DNA of 64,000 nt. Source: Aliiglaciecola sp. LCG003. Lineage in GTDB: Bacteria > Pseudomonadota > Gammaproteobacteria > Enterobacterales > Alteromonadaceae. The stretch covers positions 2,480,001 through 2,544,000 of the forward strand of contig NZ_CP128185.1 in NCBI RefSeq assembly GCF_030316135.1, read 5' to 3'. Below, piece by piece: positions 1 through 6,827 of the stretch (positions are counted from its first letter, which is position 1; every line of letters starts with the position of its first letter). The notes beneath the pieces were generated by a model. The model searched no databases, had not been told where the DNA came from, and worked only from the letters and a program-made list of their open reading frames with translations. The position numbers and the translations under genes are program-made.

Positions 1-732
1 GAAGGTTTAGTGATAATTGAATTAGCGCCTTTTATGGCGCCGAAGCATGTTCAACGCTTTAAAGATTTAGTCGCCAGCGGTTACTATGACAACTTGGACT
101 TTTATCGGGTGATCGATGGATTTGTAGCTCAAGCTGGTGATATGTCAGAGCAAAAAGCGACTAAGTTTAAGCGACCTCTTAAAGCCGAGTTTAGCCGCCC
201 TACTCCTGCAGATTCTGATTTTAAACTGGTTCAAGATGGTGATTTTATGGCACCGCAAACGGGTTATTTGCATGGCTTTTCCGCCGGTCGCGATCCGCAA
301 GCTAAACAAGAATGGTTGCTCCATTGTCCCGGCACAGTTGCCATGGCTAGAAGCAATGAAAAAGACAGCGCAACCTCCGATTTTTATATTGTTATCGGTC
401 AAGCCACACGACATCTAGATCGCAATATGAGCTCGTTTGGAAAAGTCATATATGGTATGCCTGCTATTCAATCCCTTAACCGTGCTTCGGTCAACCAAGC
501 TAGCGGCGTGATTGATACACCCGCCCAGCGCAGTCTGATTAATTGGGTTAAGTTGGCCGAAAATATCGCTATTGAAGACAGAATATATGTGCAGGTACAA
601 GAGCAGAATTCTGCTGATGTTCAGCAGCGGTTAGATAGTGCTAAGAAATTAGACAATCCCTTCTTTCATTACAAAGGTAATGGTAATTTAGATATGTGTT
701 ATTACCAACTAAAAACTCGTATCAAGGTATAG
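1..732 (+). CDS. Cyclophilin-type peptidyl-prolyl isomerase, 5'-truncated by window edge
   Basis: Cyclophilin-like prolyl cis-trans isomerase, which speeds protein folding by rotating X-Pro bonds. The reading frame is open from base 1 (E-G-L-V-I-I-E-L), so the GTG at base 10 is probably internal and the true start lies upstream. The cyclophilin core is visible: FYRVIDGFVAQAGD, then AMARSNEKDSATSDFYIVIG and a C-terminal YGMPAIQSL stretch. It is longer than a minimal cyclophilin because of an insertion of about 50 residues between the first two motifs and a C-terminal extension with no recognised domain. The signal peptide, if any, is outside the window, so periplasmic location is only a guess. 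Family confident; cellular role not resolved. Confidence 0.85.
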   Translation, partial: EGLVIIELAPFMAPKHVQRFKDLVASGYYDNLDFYRVIDGFVAQAGDMSEQKATKFKRPLKAEFSRPTPADSDFKLVQDGDFMAPQTGYLHGFSAGRDPQAKQEWLLHCPGTVAMARSNEKDSATSDFYIVIGQATRHLDRNMSSFGKVIYGMPAIQSLNRASVNQASGVIDTPAQRSLINWVKLAENIAIEDRIYVQVQEQNSADVQQRLDSAKKLDNPFFHYKGNGNLDMCYYQLKTRIKV

Positions 733-737
733 AACAG

Positions 738-763
738 ACAGCGCATACACAAGTGTGCGCTGT
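738..763. terminator. Imperfect hairpin after the cyclophilin gene
   Basis: ACAGCGCA at 738-745 pairs with TGTGCGCT plus GT at 754-763, with a small bulge and a short loop. It begins six bases after the stop codon and is followed by GTATTTC rather than a clean T run. Position and symmetry suggest a terminator. Confidence 0.5.
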
Positions 764-857
764 GTATTTCATCCAGCATTTAGCGTTAGAAAGCCCATCT
801 GATTTCTCTAACTCCCTCCTTTGTTAATTAACTTTTCATTTCTAACCAGTTTTTTCG

Positions 858-910
858 ATTATGTGGTTCTATTTATCTAATTATCTTTCTGTTAGGCAAG
901 TCATTAATAT
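858..910 (+). promoter_or_regulatory. Possible OxyR-type site and -10 box upstream of ahpC
   Basis: Four tetramers, ATTA (858), CTAT (869), ATTA (880) and GTTA (891), are separated by exactly seven bases each, which is the spacing of the four-part OxyR site (ATAG-N7-CTAT twice). The match in bases is poor except for CTAT. A -10-like TAATAT lies at 905-910 and there is no good -35, as is common at activator-dependent promoters. OxyR control of ahpCF is well known in gammaproteobacteria; the assignment here is inference. Confidence 0.3.
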
Positions 911-989
911 ACTCCCAAGTCGCAAGGATTCATTCTCAAGCGATGAATGAACAAACAAATTTTATTAACTAAACGTTGGAGAACTCAAC

Positions 990-1553
990 ATGGCACTAAT
1001 TAATACCGTAATTAAACCTTTCAAGGCAAACGCATTTAGAAACGGTGAATTCATCGAAGTAAGCAGTGACGACGTAAAAGGCAAATGGGCTATTTTCTTC
1101 TTCTACCCAGCTGATTTTACTTTTGTTTGTCCAACAGAGTTAGGTGATTTGGCCGACAAATATGAAGAGCTACAATCTCGCGGCGTAGAAGTGTATTCAG
1201 TGTCAACTGACACTCACTTTACTCACAAAGCATGGCATGACACGTCCGACACAATCGGCAAAATCAACTACACCATGATTGGTGACCCAACAGGTGAAAT
1301 CACTCGTAACTTCGATTGTATGCGTGAAACCATGGGCCTTGCAGACCGTGCAACATTTGTAGTTGACCCAGAAGGTGTTATCCAAGCAATGGAAATCACC
1401 TCTGAAGGTATCGGTCGTGATGCTGACGATTTAGTCCGTAAAGTGAAAGCGGCTCAGTACGTTGCATCTCACCCTGGTGAAGTTTGCCCAGCAAAATGGA
1501 AAGAAGGCGAAGCAACATTAGCCCCTTCTTTAGATTTAGTAGGCAAAATCTAA
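990..1553 (+). CDS. ahpC: Alkyl hydroperoxide reductase subunit C (peroxiredoxin AhpC)
   Basis: Typical two-cysteine peroxiredoxin of 187 residues, the usual AhpC length. It reduces hydrogen peroxide and organic hydroperoxides in the cytoplasm and is recycled by AhpF. The peroxidatic cysteine is C47 in FTFVCPTE, and the resolving cysteine is C166 in GEVCPAKW near the C-terminus. The start is preceded by a good GGAG ribosome site. ahpF follows 80 bases downstream on the same strand, separated by a hairpin that probably lets ahpC be expressed in excess. A possible OxyR site lies upstream. Assignment is firm. Confidence 0.97.
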   Translation: MALINTVIKPFKANAFRNGEFIEVSSDDVKGKWAIFFFYPADFTFVCPTELGDLADKYEELQSRGVEVYSVSTDTHFTHKAWHDTSDTIGKINYTMIGDPTGEITRNFDCMRETMGLADRATFVVDPEGVIQAMEITSEGIGRDADDLVRKVKAAQYVASHPGEVCPAKWKEGEATLAPSLDLVGKI

Positions 1554-1577
1554 GCTAAGCGTTCACCATTTTAGGTC

Positions 1578-1601
1578 AGGCGCAGATTCTTTTCTGCGCC
1601 T
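1578..1601 (+). terminator. Hairpin between ahpC and ahpF (partial terminator)
   Basis: A perfect nine-pair stem, AGGCGCAGA (1578-1586) with TCTGCGCCT (1593-1601), has a six-base loop and is followed by ATTTCT. It lies in the 80-base ahpC-ahpF gap. It may act as an attenuator or as an mRNA-stabilising 3' end that keeps AhpC more abundant than AhpF. Confidence 0.6.
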
Positions 1602-1633
1602 ATTTCTGACACATTTCAAGAGGCAGATTAACC

Positions 1634-3232
1634 ATGTTAAGCAAAGAAATATTAAACGCATTGAAAGGTTATGCCGAGTCAATGCAAAAGAGCGTCACGT
1701 TTGTGCTGCAAAACGGCGAACACAGCAAGCGTGAAGAATTAAAGACGTTTTTATCCGACATTGCTAGTGTTAGCGACAAACTTAAAGTGGAAGAACGTGA
1801 CACCAACGGCCAATTACGCAGTGCAATCAGCTTTTTAATTGAGGCAGACGGCGTAGATACTGGCATTCGCTTTTCAGGGATCCCAGGTGGTCATGAATTC
1901 AATTCCTTAGTTTTAGCCATGTTGCATGCATCAGGTACTCAGCTAAAACTAGACGATAGTATTAAGGGCATCGTAAAAGGTGTCAAAGATAAACTACACT
2001 TTGAAGTTTTCATCAGCTTGAGTTGTCATAACTGTCCTGATGTAGTGCAAACGCTGAATCAATTCGCTTTGCTAAATGACAACATCAGTTCAGAAATGAT
2101 TGATGGTGGCTTGTATCAAAGTTTAGTTGACGAACGTGAGATCCAAGGTGTGCCCAGCGTTTACTTAAATGGCAAATTATTTGCTAATGGTAAAGTGGAA
2201 GCCGCTACCTTGATAGATAAATTAATTGAGTTTGATCCTAGCTTAACTCAAGCCAATGTAGGACAGTCACTACCATTGCAAGACGTTACAGTAATTGGCG
2301 CAGGCCCAGCTGGGGTAAGTGCTGCGATTTACAGTGCACGTAAAGGCTTAAAAGTAACCGTGGTAGCAGACCGATTTGGTGGTCAAGTTAAAGATACCAT
2401 GGGAATCGAAAATTTGATTTCAACCCCAAAAACGACTGGTCCCGAGTTGGTCGGTAATTTGATGGCGCATATGAATGATTATGAGATCACACTCAAAGAA
2501 CATGTGCGCGTCACACATATAGAAAAAGGCAATATCAAAACTATCACTCTGTCATCTGGTGAGCAAATCAGAACACGTACACTGATAGTGGCTACCGGCG
2601 CTCGCTGGCGTGAGCTAGGTGTGCCTGGTGAGAAAGAAAACGTCGGCAATGGCGTGGCATATTGCCCACACTGTGACGGTCCTTTCTTTAAGGGCAAAGA
2701 TGTGGCAGTTATTGGCGGTGGTAATTCAGGAATCGAAGCTGCGCTGGATTTAGCTGGCATTGTTAAATCAGTCACTGTTTTTGAGTTTATGCCTGAGCTA
2801 AAAGCCGATCAGGTATTAGTAAATCAAGCGCTGAAACGCGACAACATCACTATTTTGAAGAATGTTGCTACTAAGCAAATTACGGCACAAAACGGTAAAG
2901 TAAATACGATTGAGTATATTGATCGTGCAACCGAAGCCATTCACTCGAAAGAGCTGGCAGGTGTGTTTGTGCAGATTGGTTTAGTACCCAATAGCCAATT
3001 CCTTAAAGGAGTTGTGGATTTGAGCCAGCACGGTGAAGTGATTGTAGATCACAAGTGCTTAACCTCAGAACAGGGCATATTTGCCTGTGGCGATGTCACC
3101 ACGGTTCCTTATAAGCAGATAGTCATCTCTATGGGCGAAGGAGCTAAAGCTTCACTAGCAGCTTTTGAGTACCTACTTAGCAATGAAGTCGCTGACGAGG
3201 ACAGCCAACAAGACGAATCCCAAGCAGCTTAA
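1634..3232 (+). CDS. ahpF: Alkyl hydroperoxide reductase subunit F
   Basis: NADH-dependent flavoprotein disulfide reductase that regenerates AhpC. The 532 residues match the AhpF norm. The N-terminal double-thioredoxin domain (about 1-200) carries the CHNC pair C131/C134. The FAD-binding GAGPAGVSA motif is near 222, the thioredoxin-reductase-like CPHC pair is C344/C347, and the NAD-binding GGGNSGIEA motif follows. A C-terminal [11 protein letters not shown] stretch is the usual second FAD contact. It is the second gene of the ahpCF unit, and a strong hairpin at 3254 closes the unit. Confidence 0.97.
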   Translation: MLSKEILNALKGYAESMQKSVTFVLQNGEHSKREELKTFLSDIASVSDKLKVEERDTNGQLRSAISFLIEADGVDTGIRFSGIPGGHEFNSLVLAMLHASGTQLKLDDSIKGIVKGVKDKLHFEVFISLSCHNCPDVVQTLNQFALLNDNISSEMIDGGLYQSLVDEREIQGVPSVYLNGKLFANGKVEAATLIDKLIEFDPSLTQANVGQSLPLQDVTVIGAGPAGVSAAIYSARKGLKVTVVADRFGGQVKDTMGIENLISTPKTTGPELVGNLMAHMNDYEITLKEHVRVTHIEKGNIKTITLSSGEQIRTRTLIVATGARWRELGVPGEKENVGNGVAYCPHCDGPFFKGKDVAVIGGGNSGIEAALDLAGIVKSVTVFEFMPELKADQVLVNQALKRDNITILKNVATKQITAQNGKVNTIEYIDRATEAIHSKELAGVFVQIGLVPNSQFLKGVVDLSQHGEVIVDHKCLTSEQGIFACGDVTTVPYKQIVISMGEGAKASLAAFEYLLSNEVADEDSQQDESQAA

Positions 3233-3253
3233 CACATAATATCCTCACAACAT

Positions 3254-3279
3254 GCCGAGCTTCACGCTCGGCGATTTTG
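3254..3279 (+). terminator. Terminator of ahpCF
   Basis: GCCGAGC (3254-3260) and GCTCGGC (3266-3272) form a perfect stem over a TTCAC loop, followed by GATTTTGG. It starts 22 bases after the ahpF stop codon. Confidence 0.7.
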
Positions 3280-3347
3280 GGGTCAAAGTAAAAATATATA
3301 AACCAGACTATCGTCTCAAAGCAATATCAAATTTTAACTTTGACCCC
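3279..3347. repeat. GGGGTCAAAGTAAAAA inverted repeat, copy A
   Basis: GGGGTCAAAGT at 3279-3289 is perfectly complementary to ACTTTGACCCC at 3337-3347, and the pairing extends into the flanking A and T runs. The arms enclose about 40 AT-rich bases. A closely related pair with a CAGAG core lies at 6725-6820, so this is a dispersed family in this genome. Similar GGGGTCAGAGTAAAA repeats are, to my recollection, common in marine gammaproteobacteria and often sit near RAYT-type transposases; one lies 300 bases downstream here. Confidence 0.75.
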
Positions 3348-3351
3348 TAGT

Positions 3352-3498
3352 TTAATATTGCCACATGAGAATTTCCTTACACCTGCGTGAGGCTAATCCT
3401 AATAGACCTAATGCGAATATACTAAGACTATATGGTTCAGGAATATCCCGTACGAAAAATGCACCGACATTATCATACTTAGTATTATCTATGAGTAT
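3352..3498 (-). pseudogene. Orphan C-terminus of a PEP-CTERM sorted protein
   Basis: The minus strand is open from 3498 to the stop at 3352-3354 with no start and about 48 codons. It encodes a classic PEP-CTERM tail: an IPEP motif, a hydrophobic segment SLSIFALGLLGLA, then an SRRCK basic stop-transfer end. These tails are recognised by exosortase (EpsH family) and mark exopolysaccharide-associated secreted proteins. The upstream part of the gene is missing: an in-frame stop lies at 3499-3501, and the first copy of the RAYT-flanking repeats begins at 3513. I infer that insertion or rearrangement of the RAYT island removed the rest. No exosortase is visible in the window. Confidence 0.75.
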
Positions 3499-3512
3499 TT
3501 ATTATATTTATT

Positions 3513-3579
3513 AAGACACCCATTCCTATTTATTATTTATCAAGACACCCATTCCAGTATTTATCAAGACACCCATTCC
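3513..3579. repeat. Left repeat array of the RAYT element (three copies)
   Basis: AAGACACCCATTCC occurs three times, at 3513-3526, 3542-3555 and 3566-3579, with starts 29 and 24 bases apart. The second and third copies share a longer unit beginning TTTATC. The reverse complement of the core, ATGGGTGTCT, occurs three times on the other side of the transposase gene (4832-4930), so the gene is bracketed by inverted arrays. Confidence 0.85.
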
Positions 3580-3646
3580 TAGACTGTTAAAGTTTCAATC
3601 TTCGACTAGACTTAAAGGACGTTAATCAACCATGGATGGATGATGT

Positions 3647-4627
3647 ATGCCTCAAGCTCGAAAAAATCAAATCAGCTTAATCGATACCCCTTATTATCAT
3701 TGTGTTTCCCGCTGTGTACGGCGTTCTTTTTTGTGTGGCGAAGATAAATACACGGGACAAAGTTATGAACATCGCCGGGACTGGGTAGAATCTCGTTTGT
3801 TATTTTTAGGTTCGGTATTTGCCATTGATATCGCGGCCTATGCGGTGATGAGTAATCATACCCATGTGGTGCTGTGTGTGGATAAAGACCTTGCGGGCAG
3901 TTGGCCTGACAAAGAGGTCCTTAGCCGTTGGCATCGATTACACAAGGGCACGTTACTCACACAAAAGTATTTACGGGGTGATGCGCTTAGTACTTGCGAG
4001 CAACTGACAGTGGATGAAACCGTTGAGGTTGTCCGTCATCGCTTATACGACATCAGTTGGTTTATGCGTGAATTAAATGAACACATTGCTCGTGAAGCCA
4101 ATGCAGAAGATGGCTGCACGGGCAGGTTTTGGGAAGGAAGATTCAAAAGCCAGGCCTTGCTAGATGAAAGCGCGGTGCTAGCCTGTATGGCCTATGTGGA
4201 TTTAAACCCAATTCGCTCCAAAATGGAAAGTACGCCAGAAACCTCCAAGCATACTAGTGTGTTTCAACGTATTCACGCCCTCAAAGAAGGCAAACAACCT
4301 GCTTCTCTGATGTGTTTTGTAGGTAATTATCGACAAAACATGCCCAAAGGTATCGCCTTCAGCTTGATTGATTATTGTGTACTAGTTGATAGCACTGGCA
4401 GAAGTCTTCGAGACGACAAAGCCGGATATATTGACCATAGCCAGAGCGATATTCTTCAACGACTAAACATCAATACAGAGCAATGGCTGGCACTCACCAC
4501 TGAATTCGAAAAGCACTTTGCCACCGCGGTGGGCAGTGAGCATATGCTTCAGCAGTTCAAGCGTCACACAAAACATCAACGCATAAGAGGCATGGGTAAG
4601 GCAAAAATATTGTTCAAACACGCATAA
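3647..4627 (+). CDS. REP-associated tyrosine transposase (RAYT, Y1_Tnp family)
   Basis: Single-domain Y1 (HUH) transposase related to the IS200/IS605 TnpA group, of the kind that cuts and joins single-stranded DNA at repetitive extragenic hairpins. The HUH motif is H71-T72-H73 in SNHTHVVL. The likely nucleophile is Y183 in MAYVDLNPIR, aligned by eye to Y115 of the E. coli RAYT. A GRFWEGRFKSQ box lies between them. At 326 residues it is longer than the E. coli protein and has a C-terminal extension. Several ATGs are clustered at the start; 3647 gives the standard MPQARK beginning. It is flanked by inverted repeat arrays, which are presumably its substrates. The gene appears intact. Confidence 0.9.
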   Translation: MPQARKNQISLIDTPYYHCVSRCVRRSFLCGEDKYTGQSYEHRRDWVESRLLFLGSVFAIDIAAYAVMSNHTHVVLCVDKDLAGSWPDKEVLSRWHRLHKGTLLTQKYLRGDALSTCEQLTVDETVEVVRHRLYDISWFMRELNEHIAREANAEDGCTGRFWEGRFKSQALLDESAVLACMAYVDLNPIRSKMESTPETSKHTSVFQRIHALKEGKQPASLMCFVGNYRQNMPKGIAFSLIDYCVLVDSTGRSLRDDKAGYIDHSQSDILQRLNINTEQWLALTTEFEKHFATAVGSEHMLQQFKRHTKHQRIRGMGKAKILFKHA

Positions 4628-4831
4628 CAACATCAAATCATCAAGTCTCTGCATGCCACAATAAGCGGGTAAGCACGGCTGTTTGGGATTTGGCAAATCA
4701 ACCTGGCTATTAAGTGGAAAAGCCAGATTACATCCAAAACGTGCAGTCAGACTTTAATTTACCTACCCAACATTAAGACACTTTGACTATCCAACATTTC
4801 CTACAAAAAAACATAACAAATCTAATTAAAG
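4628..4831. other. Non-coding tail of the RAYT element
   Basis: No open frame here looks like a gene. CTGGCT (4703-4708) and AGCCAG (4721-4726) can form a small hairpin. The rest is AT-rich and leads into the right-hand repeat array. Confidence 0.4.
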
Positions 4832-4930
4832 ATGGGTGTCTAAATTAGAATATATCAATTACAGCGCGACTGAATAAAAATGGGTGTCTCAATTACAGCG
4901 GAGTAGAAAACTGAATAAAGATGGGTGTCT
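4832..4930. repeat. Right repeat array of the RAYT element (three inverted copies)
   Basis: ATGGGTGTCT occurs at 4832-4841, 4880-4889 and 4921-4930. The last two belong to a larger unit: ACTGAATAAA, one variable base, then ATGGGTGTCT and CAATTA, each preceded by ATTACAGCG. They are the reverse complement of the AGACACCCAT core found left of the transposase. The last copy ends 17 bases before the stop of the LysR gene. Confidence 0.85.
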
Positions 4931-4947
4931 CAATTAGAGGGGCTAAG

Positions 4948-5850
4948 TTACTGGGCTAAAATAGCCATTATTTCAGCTGATAAATCATCAAATAATGTTC
5001 TGACTCTGTGCGGCACGGGTCCTCGTTGTGGGCGGTAGATATATAAAGTCCAAGGTTCCGGCTCAAACTCTTTTAATACCTTTTTGATATGCTTATTCTG
5101 CACATCTTCCGTACATAAAAAACTAGGTACTTGGGCAAATACTAGCCCTTCTTTGACCGCCTTATATTCCGCTTGGGCATCATCAAAAATCATCCTCGAC
5201 TCTGGCATTTTTAACTCACTACCTTGGGAGAAATACCATGGCCAAGTTCTTCCGGTACTGGCGTCAAGTACTGATGAAGTAGGGAGTTTTGCCAAGTCCT
5301 CTGGTCTATTAGGCTCACCTACCTTTTTAATCAATTCGGGCGCGGCAACCACATGAAAGTCTACTTTACCCAGCTTTCGCACTATGTAGCGATTGTCACG
5401 CACGAAACCGATACGCAGGCCAATATCGATCCGTTCTTCTACCACGTCGGCATATTTGTCACTCAATCTTAAATCAACATTAATTTTTGGGTAGCGCTTA
5501 AGAAGATTAATCAACACAGGCGCCACGATTGCCCTACCGAAGCCCAGAGGTGCCGCCACTCTGACGTTGCCAGCAAGAGCGTCTCCGGCATGATCAGAAT
5601 GTGATAGAAAGAGTTGGTCAACCTGACTCACCACTGGTACTACTGTACTTAAGAAAGATTCGCCAAATGAGGTAAGCTGTATTTGCCGCGTGTTGCGATG
5701 AAACAATACTTCATCTTGCAAGCGCTCCAGCTCTTTTACCGCACGGGTAACCGCTTGAGGCGAGATACCCAGCTTAATTGCAGCCCCTTTAAAGCTGCCT
5801 GCCTCAGCCGCAGTTTTGAATATTCGCAGCATTTCCAATTTATTTAGCAC
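4948..5850 (-). CDS. LysR-family transcriptional regulator
   Basis: Regulator of 300 residues, the usual LTTR size. The N-terminal winged helix-turn-helix spans about 1-60 (MLRIFKTAAEAGSFKGAAIKLGISPQAVTRAVKEL), and a LysR substrate-binding domain follows from about 90. It is transcribed divergently from the SDR gene at 5962 with 111 bases between the start codons. That is the classical layout in which a LysR protein controls its neighbour, so the SDR is its likely target. The effector cannot be told from sequence. Confidence 0.9.
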   Translation of the reverse strand: MLNKLEMLRIFKTAAEAGSFKGAAIKLGISPQAVTRAVKELERLQDEVLFHRNTRQIQLTSFGESFLSTVVPVVSQVDQLFLSHSDHAGDALAGNVRVAAPLGFGRAIVAPVLINLLKRYPKINVDLRLSDKYADVVEERIDIGLRIGFVRDNRYIVRKLGKVDFHVVAAPELIKKVGEPNRPEDLAKLPTSSVLDASTGRTWPWYFSQGSELKMPESRMIFDDAQAEYKAVKEGLVFAQVPSFLCTEDVQNKHIKKVLKEFEPEPWTLYIYRPQRGPVPHRVRTLFDDLSAEIMAILAQ

Positions 5851-5961
5851 ATTTAAATTCCATTTTTAGGAATTGTGAAAGCATAACAAATCCATTTACC
5901 GGAACCAACTGATAAACCATACTTCTACCATGCAATTAACTCAGTACCTCTGGAGAAAACA
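5851..5961. promoter_or_regulatory. Shared divergent promoter region, LysR regulator and SDR
   Basis: The 111 bases between the two start codons must hold both promoters and probably the LysR operator. I cannot point to a convincing T-N11-A palindrome or -35/-10 pair by eye. A CTGGAGAAAAC ribosome site precedes the SDR. Confidence 0.4.
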
Positions 5962-6705
5962 ATGAGCGGTTTTATAAAAGACAAAGTAGTAGTCATAACA
6001 GGTGCAAGCAGTGGTTTAGGTGAAGCAACCGCGCGACATTTAGCAGAACGTGGTGCCAAGGTGGTTTTAGGCGCAAGACGGGTTGAAAAGCTCAAGGCCA
6101 TCAGTGAAGAAATAAACCAACAAGGCGGTATCTCAACATTTAAACAAATGGATGTTACTTCTTTAGACAGTGTTAAGTCCTTAGTTGAGCATGGGGTTTC
6201 TACCTATGGGAAAATAGATGTGATCATTAACAATGCCGGTTTAATGGCCATCGCCCCACTCCAAGACCTTAAAGTTGAAGAATGGAACAAGATGATCGAC
6301 ATCAATATCAAAGGGGTATTGAATGGTATTGCAGCCGCCCTGCCGGAATTTAGCAAGCAAGATTCAGGTCATTTCATCAATATATCCTCAGTGGCGGGTA
6401 TCAAAGTATTCAGCCCTGGAGGCACCGTATACAGCGGTACTAAATTCGCAGTTAGAGCGATTACCGAAGGCCTAAGGCATGAAGTAGGCGGAAAGATCCG
6501 TACTACCTCAATTGAACCTGGCGCGGTTGATTCAGAATTAAAGTATGGTTCTTCTCATAAAGAAAGCGCTGAATTTGTGGTAGATTTTTATAAACAAGCG
6601 ATCTCATCTGATTCAGTCGCCCGCGCCATTGCATATGCAATTGAGCAACCCAGTGATGTAGATATCAATGAGATAGTACTACGTCCGACCGTACAAGAGT
6701 TTTAA
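5962..6705 (+). CDS. SDR-family NAD(P)-dependent oxidoreductase
   Basis: Classical short-chain dehydrogenase of 247 residues. The cofactor motif TGASSGLG is at 13-20 and NNAG at 90-93. The catalytic set is Ser142/143 in NISS with Y157 and K161 in YSGTK. An arginine-rich segment after the second strand (GARRVEK) suggests NADP(H) preference. Substrate unknown. Divergent from the LysR gene, its probable regulator. The gene is followed by the copy-B repeat cluster. Confidence 0.9.
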   Translation: MSGFIKDKVVVITGASSGLGEATARHLAERGAKVVLGARRVEKLKAISEEINQQGGISTFKQMDVTSLDSVKSLVEHGVSTYGKIDVIINNAGLMAIAPLQDLKVEEWNKMIDINIKGVLNGIAAALPEFSKQDSGHFINISSVAGIKVFSPGGTVYSGTKFAVRAITEGLRHEVGGKIRTTSIEPGAVDSELKYGSSHKESAEFVVDFYKQAISSDSVARAIAYAIEQPSDVDINEIVLRPTVQEF

Positions 6706-6724
6706 TTGTAGGTTAGTGTGATTA

Positions 6725-6827
6725 TGGGGTCAGAGTAAAAATATAATCTGTACTGTCGTTTTGCGACACTTTCAGTTTTTACTCTGACCCCACATGTTAC
6801 AGTTTTTTACTCTGACCCCACATGTTA
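6725..6827. repeat. GGGGTCAGAGTAAAAA repeat cluster, copy B (one left arm, two right arms)
   Basis: TGGGGTCAGAGTAAAAA (6725-6741) pairs perfectly with TTTTTACTCTGACCCCA at 6776-6792, and the same right arm recurs at 6804-6820. Both right arms continue into CACATGTTA, so a unit of about 19 bases (6781-6799, 6809-6827) is directly duplicated. The second copy ends in TTA at 6825-6827, which is the stop codon of the DUF885 gene on the minus strand. The cluster probably also ends transcription of both convergent genes. Confidence 0.85.

Noticed and set aside
3647..4627. Possibility that the transposase belongs to a canonical IS200/IS605 element with TnpB
   Set aside because: No tnpB frame is present; the length, the GRFWEGRFKSQ box and the flanking repeat arrays fit the RAYT group instead.
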